NCBI GenBank assembly: GCA_947474545.1
Contig: CANJJI010000028.1
Location: 1 to 37,017, forward strand
DNA: 37,017 nucleotides
From: Beijerinckiaceae bacterium
GTDB lineage: Bacteria > Pseudomonadota > Alphaproteobacteria > Rhizobiales > Beijerinckiaceae
Reading direction: 5' to 3'
The first letter of the stretch is position 1, and each line of letters opens with the position of its first letter. The notes under the pieces were generated by a model, which was not told the DNA's origin, searched no databases, and was given only the letters and a program-made list of their open reading frames with translations. A program made the translations under genes and the position numbers. Shown one piece after another: positions 26,289 through 33,552 of the stretch.

Positions 26289-27539
26289 TTAACCGGCGAT
26301 CAGTGTGCCCGAGCGCAAATGTTGTTCCACGGTTTGCGCGAAGGGAATGTCTTTGGATTGCGTATAACGCGCCGAACGCACACGATAGCCTTTGGGATCC
26401 ATGCCCCGCAGGGGCTTGCCAGCCTGATGTTCGCGCAGTGATTGCAGCAACAACCGCCTTATCTTCACAATCGCCGCATCACAAGGCAGAAGGTTTTCTT
26501 TCGTGCGGTCGGCAATCGGTCCCATGCTTTCCTGCATGACGCAATCCTGCACACCCAGCCCCTTGATGCCTGTGTAGGAGCGCCCGCTTTTCTGCAAGGC
26601 GCGGTCGATCAGATATTCATTGTCCTTGTTCGCGATGGCGTAATCGCTGCCCGGCAGGTTTTCGGTATGGATGCCGCGCCACGCCAGTTCCCGTTCAAGC
26701 GTTTCCTCGGTCAGCGGTTTATGTTCATCGAAATTGATGCTGTAGAGCATGGTGTTTTCATCATCGATCGGCGCCCAGACATGCGCGCCTTTCGGCACTG
26801 AGGGAATGATCTTGTGGAACGGCAGCAACATGACATCCACATGCCACGCGATGGCGCCATCTTCGATTTCACGCCCCCCCGCGCAGGCAAAGCCGAAATC
26901 CAGCGGCTCCACTTCGTAATGAGTAGGAATGATCCGCCGGTGCGCGTCCGTGCGGCCCTTGCGCATATCAACCTGACCACTGTGCAGGAACGACAGGTGG
27001 CTCGCATCAAAGCCGCCATCCAGCCCCTGCAGCCAGTTGCATTCCTGCACGTGGCGCGAAACATAGCGATGACTGGCGGGTAGCATCGTCCATTCGAGCT
27101 CAGGAAATTCCGGCTTGAACTCGGGCGGCCCCATATAGGCCCAGACAAGATCGCCCCGTTCGATCACCGGATAGGATTTAACCTTCAAGCGCTGCAGCAC
27201 ATTGCTGTCGCCGGGCACGCAGGGCGCATCGGTACACTTGCCATCCACATCAAACTTCAAGCCATGATAAACACAGCGCAGTCCGCTTTCCTCGTTGCGG
27301 CCGTAATAGAGCGAAGCCGTGCGATGCGGACACGCTTCTTCCAGCAGGCCAAGCCGCCCCTGCGTGTCGCGAAAAAGCACCAGATTTTCACACAGCAATT
27401 TCACCCGCACGGGCGTGCCATCATTGTCCTCAACTTGCTGACTGAAAGCCGCCGGTATCCAGTAACGACGCATGAACTCGCCCATGGCCGTCCCCGGCCC
27501 CACCCGGCAGAGCAGTTCATTGTCTTCGCGTGAGAGCAT
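26289..27539 (-). CDS. Rieske aromatic-ring-hydroxylating/demethylating oxygenase, alpha subunit
   Basis: The ATG at 27539 has GGGAGG upstream and starts with LSREDNELLCRVGPGTAMG, as in phthalate-dioxygenase-type oxygenases; the longer frame adds 13 residues. The 416-residue protein binds a [2Fe-2S] cluster through C70-x-H72 and C89-x2-H92 and mononuclear iron through H181 and H186, in the D-x2-H-x4-H motif after the conserved Asn/Asp bridge region. Family members hydroxylate or O-demethylate aromatic acids using a separate reductase, which I do not see nearby. It heads the minus-strand set of oxygenase, ThDP enzyme and Bug receptor. Confidence 0.93.
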   Translation of the reverse strand: MLSREDNELLCRVGPGTAMGEFMRRYWIPAAFSQQVEDNDGTPVRVKLLCENLVLFRDTQGRLGLLEEACPHRTASLYYGRNEESGLRCVYHGLKFDVDGKCTDAPCVPGDSNVLQRLKVKSYPVIERGDLVWAYMGPPEFKPEFPELEWTMLPASHRYVSRHVQECNWLQGLDGGFDASHLSFLHSGQVDMRKGRTDAHRRIIPTHYEVEPLDFGFACAGGREIEDGAIAWHVDVMLLPFHKIIPSVPKGAHVWAPIDDENTMLYSINFDEHKPLTEETLERELAWRGIHTENLPGSDYAIANKDNEYLIDRALQKSGRSYTGIKGLGVQDCVMQESMGPIADRTKENLLPCDAAIVKIRRLLLQSLREHQAGKPLRGMDPKGYRVRSARYTQSKDIPFAQTVEQHLRSGTLIAG

Positions 27540-27688
27540 ATTGGCCTCCCGGTGCGGCGCATTATTTGCGCGCTGCAAATTATTATCCCGCCCAATTTGC
27601 TGGAAAATCAGACTTTGGCAAGCGTTTGCCGCAACCGCCGTCGTTGATCACGCTGGCGTCACGATTTCATGCAGATTATGAAAGCGCC

Positions 27689-28252
27689 ATGCGCCAGTTA
27701 TTGATCCTCCGCCACGCCAAAACCGAACGCACCAATCCCCACGGCGATCACGCGCGCAGGCTGATAGATCGCGGGCGCGAAGACGCTGTTCGCATGGGCC
27801 AATTCCTCCAGCGCGAAATTCTTGTCCCAAACCATGCACTTGTGTCGGACGCTACGCGGGCGATGGAGACATTTGAAAGCCTGGTTCAAGGCATTGGCGT
27901 ACGCCCGGCGGCAGATATCGTTCCTGCACTTTACCTTGCCCAACCCCCGGACATTCTGGATATCATGCGCGATGCGCCCGATAGCGCAGAAACCGTGCTT
28001 GTCATCGGCCACAATCCCGGCCTGCACCAATTGGCGTTTGATCTGGGCCAGCGCGGCCCGCGCAAGCTGACAAACGCGCTGGCGGCGGGCTTTCCCACCT
28101 GTTGTCTCGCTGTTATAAATTGCGAGACAGCTTCATGGCGCGATGTTCACCCATCAACATGCCGCCTCGACCGCTATATGACCGCCAAAGCTTTGAGAGA
28201 GATTCATTCCGCACCTGATGGCCTTCTGACGGAAGTGCAAGATGATTGCTGA
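27689..28252 (+). CDS. SixA-like phosphohistidine phosphatase (histidine phosphatase superfamily)
   Basis: I take the ATG at 27689, where the domain starts (MRQLLILRHAKTE). The longer frame runs back over the divergent oxygenase start. The 187-residue protein has the catalytic histidine in RHAK (H9) and a second active-site histidine in GHNPGLHQL. SixA removes phosphate from histidine of HPt-type domains or the nitrogen phosphotransfer protein NPr. The tail overlaps the next gene by 11 bases, suggesting an operon with it and with ycjX. Confidence 0.88.
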   Translation: MRQLLILRHAKTERTNPHGDHARRLIDRGREDAVRMGQFLQREILVPNHALVSDATRAMETFESLVQGIGVRPAADIVPALYLAQPPDILDIMRDAPDSAETVLVIGHNPGLHQLAFDLGQRGPRKLTNALAAGFPTCCLAVINCETASWRDVHPSTCRLDRYMTAKALREIHSAPDGLLTEVQDDC

Positions 28253-29261
28253 AATTGCTTCAATATTGATGGTGACAGGCATTTCCGCTGGCCCGCTTTA
28301 TTCTGCGGCCTTTGGCCCGGCGCTCTATCGTCCGGTCGACAAGGCCGTCACCAACTGGCGTCTGGAATCCATGCGTTTTCTCGATCTTTCGCAGGAACAC
28401 GCTGCCGCTATCCTCTCCGGCAAGGAGCCGGCCCGCCTGCCCCGCTGTGTCAAGCTGAATAATTACTGGTGCATCAAGAGCGCGCGCTGGAGTGGCGAAA
28501 TCGCGACAGATAACGAGGGGCACGTGGCGTTCTCTTCAGCTGTTGAGGGCGCAACGGTCGCCGCGGCCCTGCTCCGCCGGTACTATCTCGAATTCGACCG
28601 CAAGTCGGCCCTTTCTATCGTCACGCGCTGGGCCCCGGCTCAATGCGGATACATCGCAGCGCGGCCTGCGGGCGGCAAAAAGGGCGCGAAAGGCAAATCA
28701 TCTGCGCCCTCAAGAGCGGATTCGTTGACCACCAAAGGCATTGGCAGCACGTTGCGCGCGCGCTTTCTGGCAAGCCGGGGACGCGGCGGCGCTGTGAGAG
28801 GGGGACGGCGGCCGGTCATCCGCTCCGTCGTGCCCGATCGTGTCGCGCCGATGTTGCGCGCGCCCTCCATAGCATCCGGCATGGGTGAGCGTGAGATGAA
28901 GCTGGGATCGCTGTCCCTGGCTTCGCTGGGATCCATCGGCGGCAGCGGCGGCGCACTTCCCGGCGGAGCCGCTTCCGGACCTCGCCTGTCCTGCGCTGGT
29001 GAGAACCAACGTATTCAAAATTATGCCAACAGCATCGCCCAGGGCCTTGTGAAAACAGTCAACGACGATCTGAAATTGTTCGAATCCAATGGCGCACCCA
29101 CGCCAAATCTCGCCCGCGCCATGGCCAATATGGCGGCTGTGGAAATCGGTCCTTTCCGTGCGAGCCAGCCGCTGATTGACCGCGTGATTGCAACGGCAAT
29201 TCGCACGGTGGAAGAAAAGCGTTTAAAAGCGGTAGCGGATGTAGAGGCTGCGGCGAGATAA
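28242..29261 (+). CDS. Secreted protein of unknown function with phage P5-like segment
   Basis: The 339-residue protein starts with a hydrophobic export-type segment (IASILMVTGISAGPLY). Residues about 70-135 (KLNNYWCIKSARWSGEI, then AALLRRYYLEFDRKSALSIV and TRWAPAQCGYIA) resemble the phage structural P5-like segment that ends in RWAP. The middle (about 140-250) is basic and low complexity, rich in Ser, Gly, Arg and Ala. A helical C-terminal domain follows, with one Cys and NYANSIAQGLVKTVNDDLKL. The ATG overlaps the sixA end by 11 bases. Function is unknown; cell-wall association is a guess based on the export signal. Confidence 0.75.
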   Translation: MIAEIASILMVTGISAGPLYSAAFGPALYRPVDKAVTNWRLESMRFLDLSQEHAAAILSGKEPARLPRCVKLNNYWCIKSARWSGEIATDNEGHVAFSSAVEGATVAAALLRRYYLEFDRKSALSIVTRWAPAQCGYIAARPAGGKKGAKGKSSAPSRADSLTTKGIGSTLRARFLASRGRGGAVRGGRRPVIRSVVPDRVAPMLRAPSIASGMGEREMKLGSLSLASLGSIGGSGGALPGGAASGPRLSCAGENQRIQNYANSIAQGLVKTVNDDLKLFESNGAPTPNLARAMANMAAVEIGPFRASQPLIDRVIATAIRTVEEKRLKAVADVEAAAR

Positions 29262-29341
29262 CTGGCCAAGTCCCGTGCTTGCACGATGAAGATGCGAACA
29301 CGATATACTGGCGGCGTCATAGCAGCGCTCAAGGAATTATT

Positions 29342-30841
29342 TTGTCCCTCCTCAACAGCATTCTCAACGAAACCGCTCTCGCCGCCCGCTCTCTGGCTGA
29401 TTACGTCAGCGGCACAGGCTTGCGCCTTGGCGTGACCGGACTCTCCCGCTCGGGCAAGACTGTGTTTCTCACCGCGCTGGTGCATCATCTGACGCGCCTG
29501 TCTAAATCCTCCGCCGCCGATCCGCGCCGCACCTTTCCGGTCTTTCGTGTGCATGCGGAGAACCGCTTCACCCGCGCCATCCTTGAGCCACAGCCTGACG
29601 ACGCCGTGCCGCGCTTTGCCTACGAGCAGCATCTGGCGGCATTGACCGGCGGGGCCGAGGGGCCCGGCCATCGCCACTGGCCTGAGTCCACCAATCGCAT
29701 TTCGGAATTGCGCCTGACCATCGAATTTGAGCGCAGCGAAGGCTGGCGCAAGGGGCCGTCATCTCTCACCCTCGATATCGTCGATTATCCCGGCGAATGG
29801 CTGCTCGATCTGCCCTTGCTGAGCAAGGATTATGCGCAATTCTCCCGCGAAACCATCGAAAGTTCGACGAGCGCCACCCGTGCGCCCCTCGCTGCAGATT
29901 GGCGCGCGATGCTGGCGTCGCTCGACGCCAGCGCGCCTGCAGACGAGGAACAGGCGCGCAAGGCGGCGGAAGTTTTCACCGCCTATCTGCGCGCCTGCAA
30001 GAACGACCGTTATGCGCTCTCCACTCTGCCGCCCGGCCGCTTCCTGATGCCCGGCGATCTCGAAGGCTCGCCTGCTCTCACTTTTGCGCCCCTGCAACTG
30101 GAAGAAGGCGCGCCCATCCCATCGGGCTCCCTTGCCGCCATGATGGAGCGCCGATACGAGGCCTATAAATCCCACGTTGTCAGGCCGTTTTTCAGCAATC
30201 TCTTCTCCCGTCTCGACCGGCAGATCGTGCTGATTGACGCGCTGGCGAGCCTGAATTCCGGGCCCTCAGCCGTGCGCGATCTGGAAACCGCGATGGGCGA
30301 TGTGCTCAGCGCCTTTCGCACGGGCCGCTCCTCGATTCTGGCGACGCTGTTTCGCCCACGCATCGACCGCATATTGTTTGCCGCAACAAAGGCCGATCAC
30401 CTCCATCACACCAGCCACGACAGGCTGGAAGCCATTCTGCGCCTGCTCGTGGATCGCGCCATCAATCGCGCCGAAACATTGGGCGCATCGATCGACGTCA
30501 TTGCGCTCGCCGCCGTGCGCGCCACTCGCGAAGCCAAGGTCCGCCACTCCGGCGAAATGCTCGACGCCATCACCGGCACGCCGCTGAAAGGCGAGAGCCT
30601 GCATGGCGATGTCTTCGATGGCATGGCCGAAGCCGCCATCTTTCCCGGCGAATTGCCCGATGACCCCAAACGCGTCTTCCGCGGCGACGGCCTCGCTTTG
30701 CCCGACGAAGACGCCGACTACCGCTTTCTGCGGTTTCGCCCGCCCGTGCTGGAAACTTCCGCAGATGGCCGCGTGACGCCACTCCCGCATATCAGGCTTG
30801 ATCGAGCGCTGGAATTTTTAGTGGGGGACAGGCTGGTGTGA
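29342..30841 (+). CDS. ycjX: YcjX-like P-loop GTPase family protein
   Basis: I prefer the TTG at 29342, which has AAGGA seven bases upstream and starts at the conserved LLNSILNETALAARSLADYV. The frame from 29279 adds 21 residues without character. The 499-residue protein has Walker A GLSRSGKT (33-40), the LDIVDYPGEWLLDLPLL segment as a switch II/Walker B-like region and the late ATKADHLHH NKxD-like element. YcjX proteins are stress-linked P-loop proteins of unclear role, usually paired with YcjF. Here ycjF is 2.7 kb downstream, beyond unrelated genes. Confidence 0.93.
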   Translation: MSLLNSILNETALAARSLADYVSGTGLRLGVTGLSRSGKTVFLTALVHHLTRLSKSSAADPRRTFPVFRVHAENRFTRAILEPQPDDAVPRFAYEQHLAALTGGAEGPGHRHWPESTNRISELRLTIEFERSEGWRKGPSSLTLDIVDYPGEWLLDLPLLSKDYAQFSRETIESSTSATRAPLAADWRAMLASLDASAPADEEQARKAAEVFTAYLRACKNDRYALSTLPPGRFLMPGDLEGSPALTFAPLQLEEGAPIPSGSLAAMMERRYEAYKSHVVRPFFSNLFSRLDRQIVLIDALASLNSGPSAVRDLETAMGDVLSAFRTGRSSILATLFRPRIDRILFAATKADHLHHTSHDRLEAILRLLVDRAINRAETLGASIDVIALAAVRATREAKVRHSGEMLDAITGTPLKGESLHGDVFDGMAEAAIFPGELPDDPKRVFRGDGLALPDEDADYRFLRFRPPVLETSADGRVTPLPHIRLDRALEFLVGDRLV

Positions 30842-31032
30842 AGGTGGGGAGGTGGGCTAAAGTTTATTTTGGCGCCACTGCCGCATATACAGATGCCGCA
30901 TGCCCATTTTCTCGCGCCCCAGCAGGGCGCGGGACTGTAACCACGGGTAGAGCGCAGGCGCTGCGCAGCGAGCCGGCGCGCAACCCATGGGTGGGGGTCA
31001 CTCGAGAGATTCGCCATTATAGTGACATCTTA
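30842..31032. other. Intergenic stretch with dense palindromes after ycjX
   Basis: A perfect 7-bp hairpin CGCGCCC/GGGCGCG (30913-30931), a 12-base perfect palindrome CGCTGCGCAGCG (30959-30970) and the 10-base palindrome ACCCATGGGT (30983-30992) follow one another. No convincing gene is present. No T-run follows the first hairpin, so a ycjX terminator is doubtful. The palindromes may be repeat-element debris next to the RAYT remnant. Confidence 0.5.
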
Positions 31033-31337
31033 CTAGGTCCCACAGTTCTTCCCCGTCTTCGGCCCTCTCTTGCGGGGGCGGACTTCGCGGTCTATCAGCG
31101 CTTCTATGTTATCGAGAATATCCGGCCCGCCTGTCAGGGCAGCCTATGGTTTTGGCTGATCGCAGGGCACACATCAGTGCTGGGGCGGGCGCGCGTTCGA
31201 TGAGGTCCGCGAACCGGCCGCCGCAACGCTCCAGCAGCGGCGCTGTTGTGACATAGCAATCCTCCCCGCCCGCAAGATGCGCCCGGACGCTCGCCCAGCG
31301 CCGCCATATCGACCGGCCTTGGCTGAACCCCGAACAG
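31033..31337 (-). pseudogene. Remnant of REP-associated tyrosine transposase (RAYT/TnpREP), 3' part, frameshifted
   Basis: On the minus strand one frame reads RRWASVRAHLAGGEDCYV, then TTAPLLERCGGRFADLIERA and ALRSAKTIGCP. Near 31133-31142 the frame must shift by one base to continue as GGPDILDNIEALIDREVRP and RKRGPKTGKN, ending at a stop (31033-31035). The two pieces together match the C-terminal part of RAYT proteins as I know them (SSxRAHL, APLLER, RTGRPLG, RKPGPKPK). The catalytic N-terminal half with the HUH histidines is absent. RAYTs mobilise palindromic REP elements. The remnant ends next to an unrelated gene at 31345, suggesting disruption. Confidence 0.7.
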
Positions 31338-31344
31338 GCGGGTA

Positions 31345-32235
31345 CTAATCAGATCGCTTTAACTTCACCTCTTCTAAAATTGGTACAGCGTTCTTAAAGT
31401 CCTTTACATCATCGCGCTGTGCAACGATCGGCAACACTTCGACAAGTTTCGGCATCCCGAAAATGCCAAACTCCGCCAAGCGTTCCATTTCGCGCTCATA
31501 ATTCTTGGGTTCTGACCACGGTGTTTTGCGATCATCCCAAAACCAAACGTCATCCTTGTCATCGTGTTCGATCCGCAGCCAAGGGTCGAGCCGCTCTGGA
31601 GTACGCCCGACGCGCAGACGCCACATTGGAAAATAATCCCTAGAGAAAACAACTATTGACCCATCCGGCTCCGTCCATGAGCCATATGGGATATAAAGGC
31701 GCATCGGTATGAACAGCGGTAAAGCGACTCTTGGTGTAACAAATTCAAAATCCGACACGATCGCGTCAGCAGATTTGTGAGTAATGACCCTCGTCGATCT
31801 ACCAAAGCTCCGCAAAATCACGTGCTCGCCGTTCCTGCCAGCGGATTTGAGTTTGCCTATTGCCCCTCGTTCCCTCCGGCCAGCTGGAGGAAGTTCAGCG
31901 GCCTCAAATAACCTGCGGCGGATCTCGAGTGACTGGCGCGGATCGGCTGGCCGGTTTCCCGTGAGCCGACTTGTTGATAGCGCGTATTGAACATCACCTG
32001 CATTCGCGTCAAGCGACTGCACCAACTCCTTCACGAGTGCGATCTCACTTTCGATGATGTTGACGTTTGGAGGTTCATTTGTGGACGAAAATGAAGTTTC
32101 GAGATCGTGCCAGTCTCGATAACCACAAGCCTTGGCAATTGCCTGCTGACAGGCGGCAAGCGACTGTCCTGTTGCAACAGAGACAGCTTTGGCAGCCTTC
32201 TTCGGACGTGTTGAATTCGGGAAATTAATCCGCAT
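31345..32235 (-). CDS. Unrecognised accessory protein
   Basis: The 296-residue protein has a good start: AGGAG lies ten bases upstream of the ATG at 32235. The N-terminal 45 residues (RPKKAAKAVSVATGQSLAAC, then AKACGYRDWHDLE) look like a small helical DNA- or protein-binding module. The rest is Arg/Asp/Trp-rich without motifs I know. Codon use is visibly less GC-biased than in neighbouring genes, and it lies between ycjX and ycjF against the direction of both. Recent acquisition is likely (inference). It abuts the RAYT remnant, whose missing half it may have replaced. Confidence 0.65.
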   Translation of the reverse strand: MRINFPNSTRPKKAAKAVSVATGQSLAACQQAIAKACGYRDWHDLETSFSSTNEPPNVNIIESEIALVKELVQSLDANAGDVQYALSTSRLTGNRPADPRQSLEIRRRLFEAAELPPAGRRERGAIGKLKSAGRNGEHVILRSFGRSTRVITHKSADAIVSDFEFVTPRVALPLFIPMRLYIPYGSWTEPDGSIVVFSRDYFPMWRLRVGRTPERLDPWLRIEHDDKDDVWFWDDRKTPWSEPKNYEREMERLAEFGIFGMPKLVEVLPIVAQRDDVKDFKNAVPILEEVKLKRSD

Positions 32236-32395
32236 GACGTTCTCCTAAGGTGCACGTATCGAAGGCGTGTCCACTAAGCCCGATGGCACCAATAAGAGTG
32301 GTCACCACGGTTGATCTAACACCTTGCCCGTAAGGCTTCGCCATTGTGGACGGCGCGGGAGGTAACTCCGCGTAACTGTATTTTAGTCGATTCGG

Positions 32396-32527
32396 ATGAA
32401 AGCCGAAAGCACCTCCGATCACGAAACTGCGCTCAATCCAGATCCGCATCGCGATGAGGAACGCAAGAAACTGCCGAGTTATGTGCGCGGCGCGCTCGCC
32501 GAGCTTCGGCAATATGGGTTTCGGTGA
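32396..32527 (+). CDS. Possible small ORF, 43 residues
   Basis: An ATG at 32396 opens a short charged frame (HRDEERKKLPSYVRGALAEL, ending RQYGFR) that looks protein-like but has no clear ribosome site. It lies in the 496-base gap between the accessory gene and the SOS-box gene. The opposite strand also has a short frame of similar length, so coding is unproven. The rest of that gap (32236-32395 and 32528-32647) shows no structure I can name. Confidence 0.22.
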   Translation: MKAESTSDHETALNPDPHRDEERKKLPSYVRGALAELRQYGFR

Positions 32528-32647
32528 TGGCGTGGACAACGCCCGCACTGGCATCGATGCGCCATGATGTCTTGCTGTCGAAGAATGCAATCAGAATGAA
32601 TGCCGTATGCAACGTCATGTCATGTGAGACTCACGGTTCCGCGCGAT

Positions 32648-32675
32648 CCCTTCGCCCCGCTTGCGGGGAGAAGGG
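32648..32675. repeat. Palindromic dispersed repeat (CCCTTC...GAAGGG)
   Basis: CCCTTCGCCCCGC pairs with GCGGGGAGAAGGG over 12 of 13 positions around a TT loop. This matches a palindrome frequent between genes in Hyphomicrobiales (from memory). It lies 20 bases upstream of the -35 element of the SOS-box promoter. Confidence 0.65.
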
Positions 32676-32694
32676 ATAATTGTGAAAATAATCC

Positions 32695-32722
32695 TTGACT
32701 AATGTTCCTATTTTGTTCTATT
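32695..32722 (+). promoter_or_regulatory. Promoter of the SOS-box gene
   Basis: TTGACT (32695-32700) and TCTATT (32717-32722) are spaced by 16 bases. The start point would fall near 32729, only a few bases before the ATG at 32732, so the transcript would be leaderless or nearly so. The LexA box occupies the spacer and part of the -10. Confidence 0.55.
32704..32718 (+). promoter_or_regulatory. LexA (SOS) box, GTTC-N7-GTTC
   Basis: GTTC at 32704-32707 and GTTC at 32715-32718 are separated by exactly seven bases (CTATTTT). This is the alphaproteobacterial LexA operator, in the opposite orientation to the box at recA. Its position inside the promoter predicts tight repression. Confidence 0.85.
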
Positions 32723-32731
32723 CACCCCGCC

Positions 32732-33427
32732 ATGGATATTCCCGCAGCCATCGATCTCAATAAAACCCTCCTCGCCCGCATCATTGCGGGGCTTTTCACC
32801 TTGCTGGGTGGGGGGAACGGGCCTGCGCGGATTTCTGCAGAACTGCATCGCAGGATTGTCCGCGTGCTGCGGCCCGCTGAATCCTCTGTACGGCGGTTGA
32901 TTGTCTTGCTGGTCACGATCACGGGAATGAAAGCGCCGCCGCCACGCGCGCAGTCGCGTTCCTCCATTCCATCAGGCCTTGCCCGCACGGGAGATGCAAA
33001 AAAGCGCCAGTCTTTCCCGCTTTTCGATCCCTGGCAGCGGTTCTGGCGTCAGCCTCCTGCGAAAAAAGCCCCCTCTGCGCTGCCGCGCATTCTTTCTCTC
33101 GACTACGACGGACTTCGCAGACTCAAGGAGAGTCTCAACGCCCCATCCACAGCGGACAAAAAGACTGAGGACATCAGCCCCATCAATCTCCTGCGGCGGC
33201 TTGAGGCTGTCATTGGCGCGCTTGAGAATCTGCCGCATCAGGCCAAACGTCTCGTCCGCGCGCTGGCCAGACGCCAGAAATTTCCCCATCTGAAACTCAG
33301 AATGCCCGTCCGGCCCGGCCGTGCGCCGGGCTTCCGCGTCAAACCGCGTCTGGAGATCGATCACGTCCTGCACGAATGCGACTGGCTCGCCCGCAATGCG
33401 CTGCCGCCTGCGACTGATACATCCTGA
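32732..33427 (+). CDS. Uncharacterised protein under a LexA box
   Basis: I choose the ATG at 32732, downstream of the promoter; the frame starting at 32702 would begin inside the LexA box. No ribosome site precedes it, consistent with a leaderless message. The 231-residue basic protein has two short hydrophobic stretches near the N-terminus (about 13-27, LLARIIAGLFTLLGG, and 54-66, RRLIVLLVTITGM). A Pro/Arg-rich linker follows, then a helical region (about 125-185, LRRLEAVIGALENLPHQ and AKRLVRALARRQKF) and a Cys/His-containing end. I recognise no family. It is upstream of ycjF in the same direction by 125 bases. A DNA-damage-induced membrane-associated protein is an inference from the operator and hydrophobic segments. 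Confidence 0.7.
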   Translation: MDIPAAIDLNKTLLARIIAGLFTLLGGGNGPARISAELHRRIVRVLRPAESSVRRLIVLLVTITGMKAPPPRAQSRSSIPSGLARTGDAKKRQSFPLFDPWQRFWRQPPAKKAPSALPRILSLDYDGLRRLKESLNAPSTADKKTEDISPINLLRRLEAVIGALENLPHQAKRLVRALARRQKFPHLKLRMPVRPGRAPGFRVKPRLEIDHVLHECDWLARNALPPATDTS

Positions 33428-33552
33428 CAATCCGGCATTCCTCGCTCTCGTCCCCTCGCGTGCAACGCACGGCGGGGTTATGGGCGCTGGGAATGCGGCG
33501 CTCCTGCCCCGTCCCGCTTGCACCCGCCCGCCTCCACCTCCAAATTAGCGCC

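Noticed and set aside
30838-31203. Plus-strand 121-codon frame after ycjX
   Set aside because: It is antisense to the RAYT remnant and runs through palindromes, with no family character.
32255-32265. CGTATCGAAGG shared with the REP-like repeat at 24590-24600
   Set aside because: The match is only 11 bases without the hairpin, too short to call a repeat copy.
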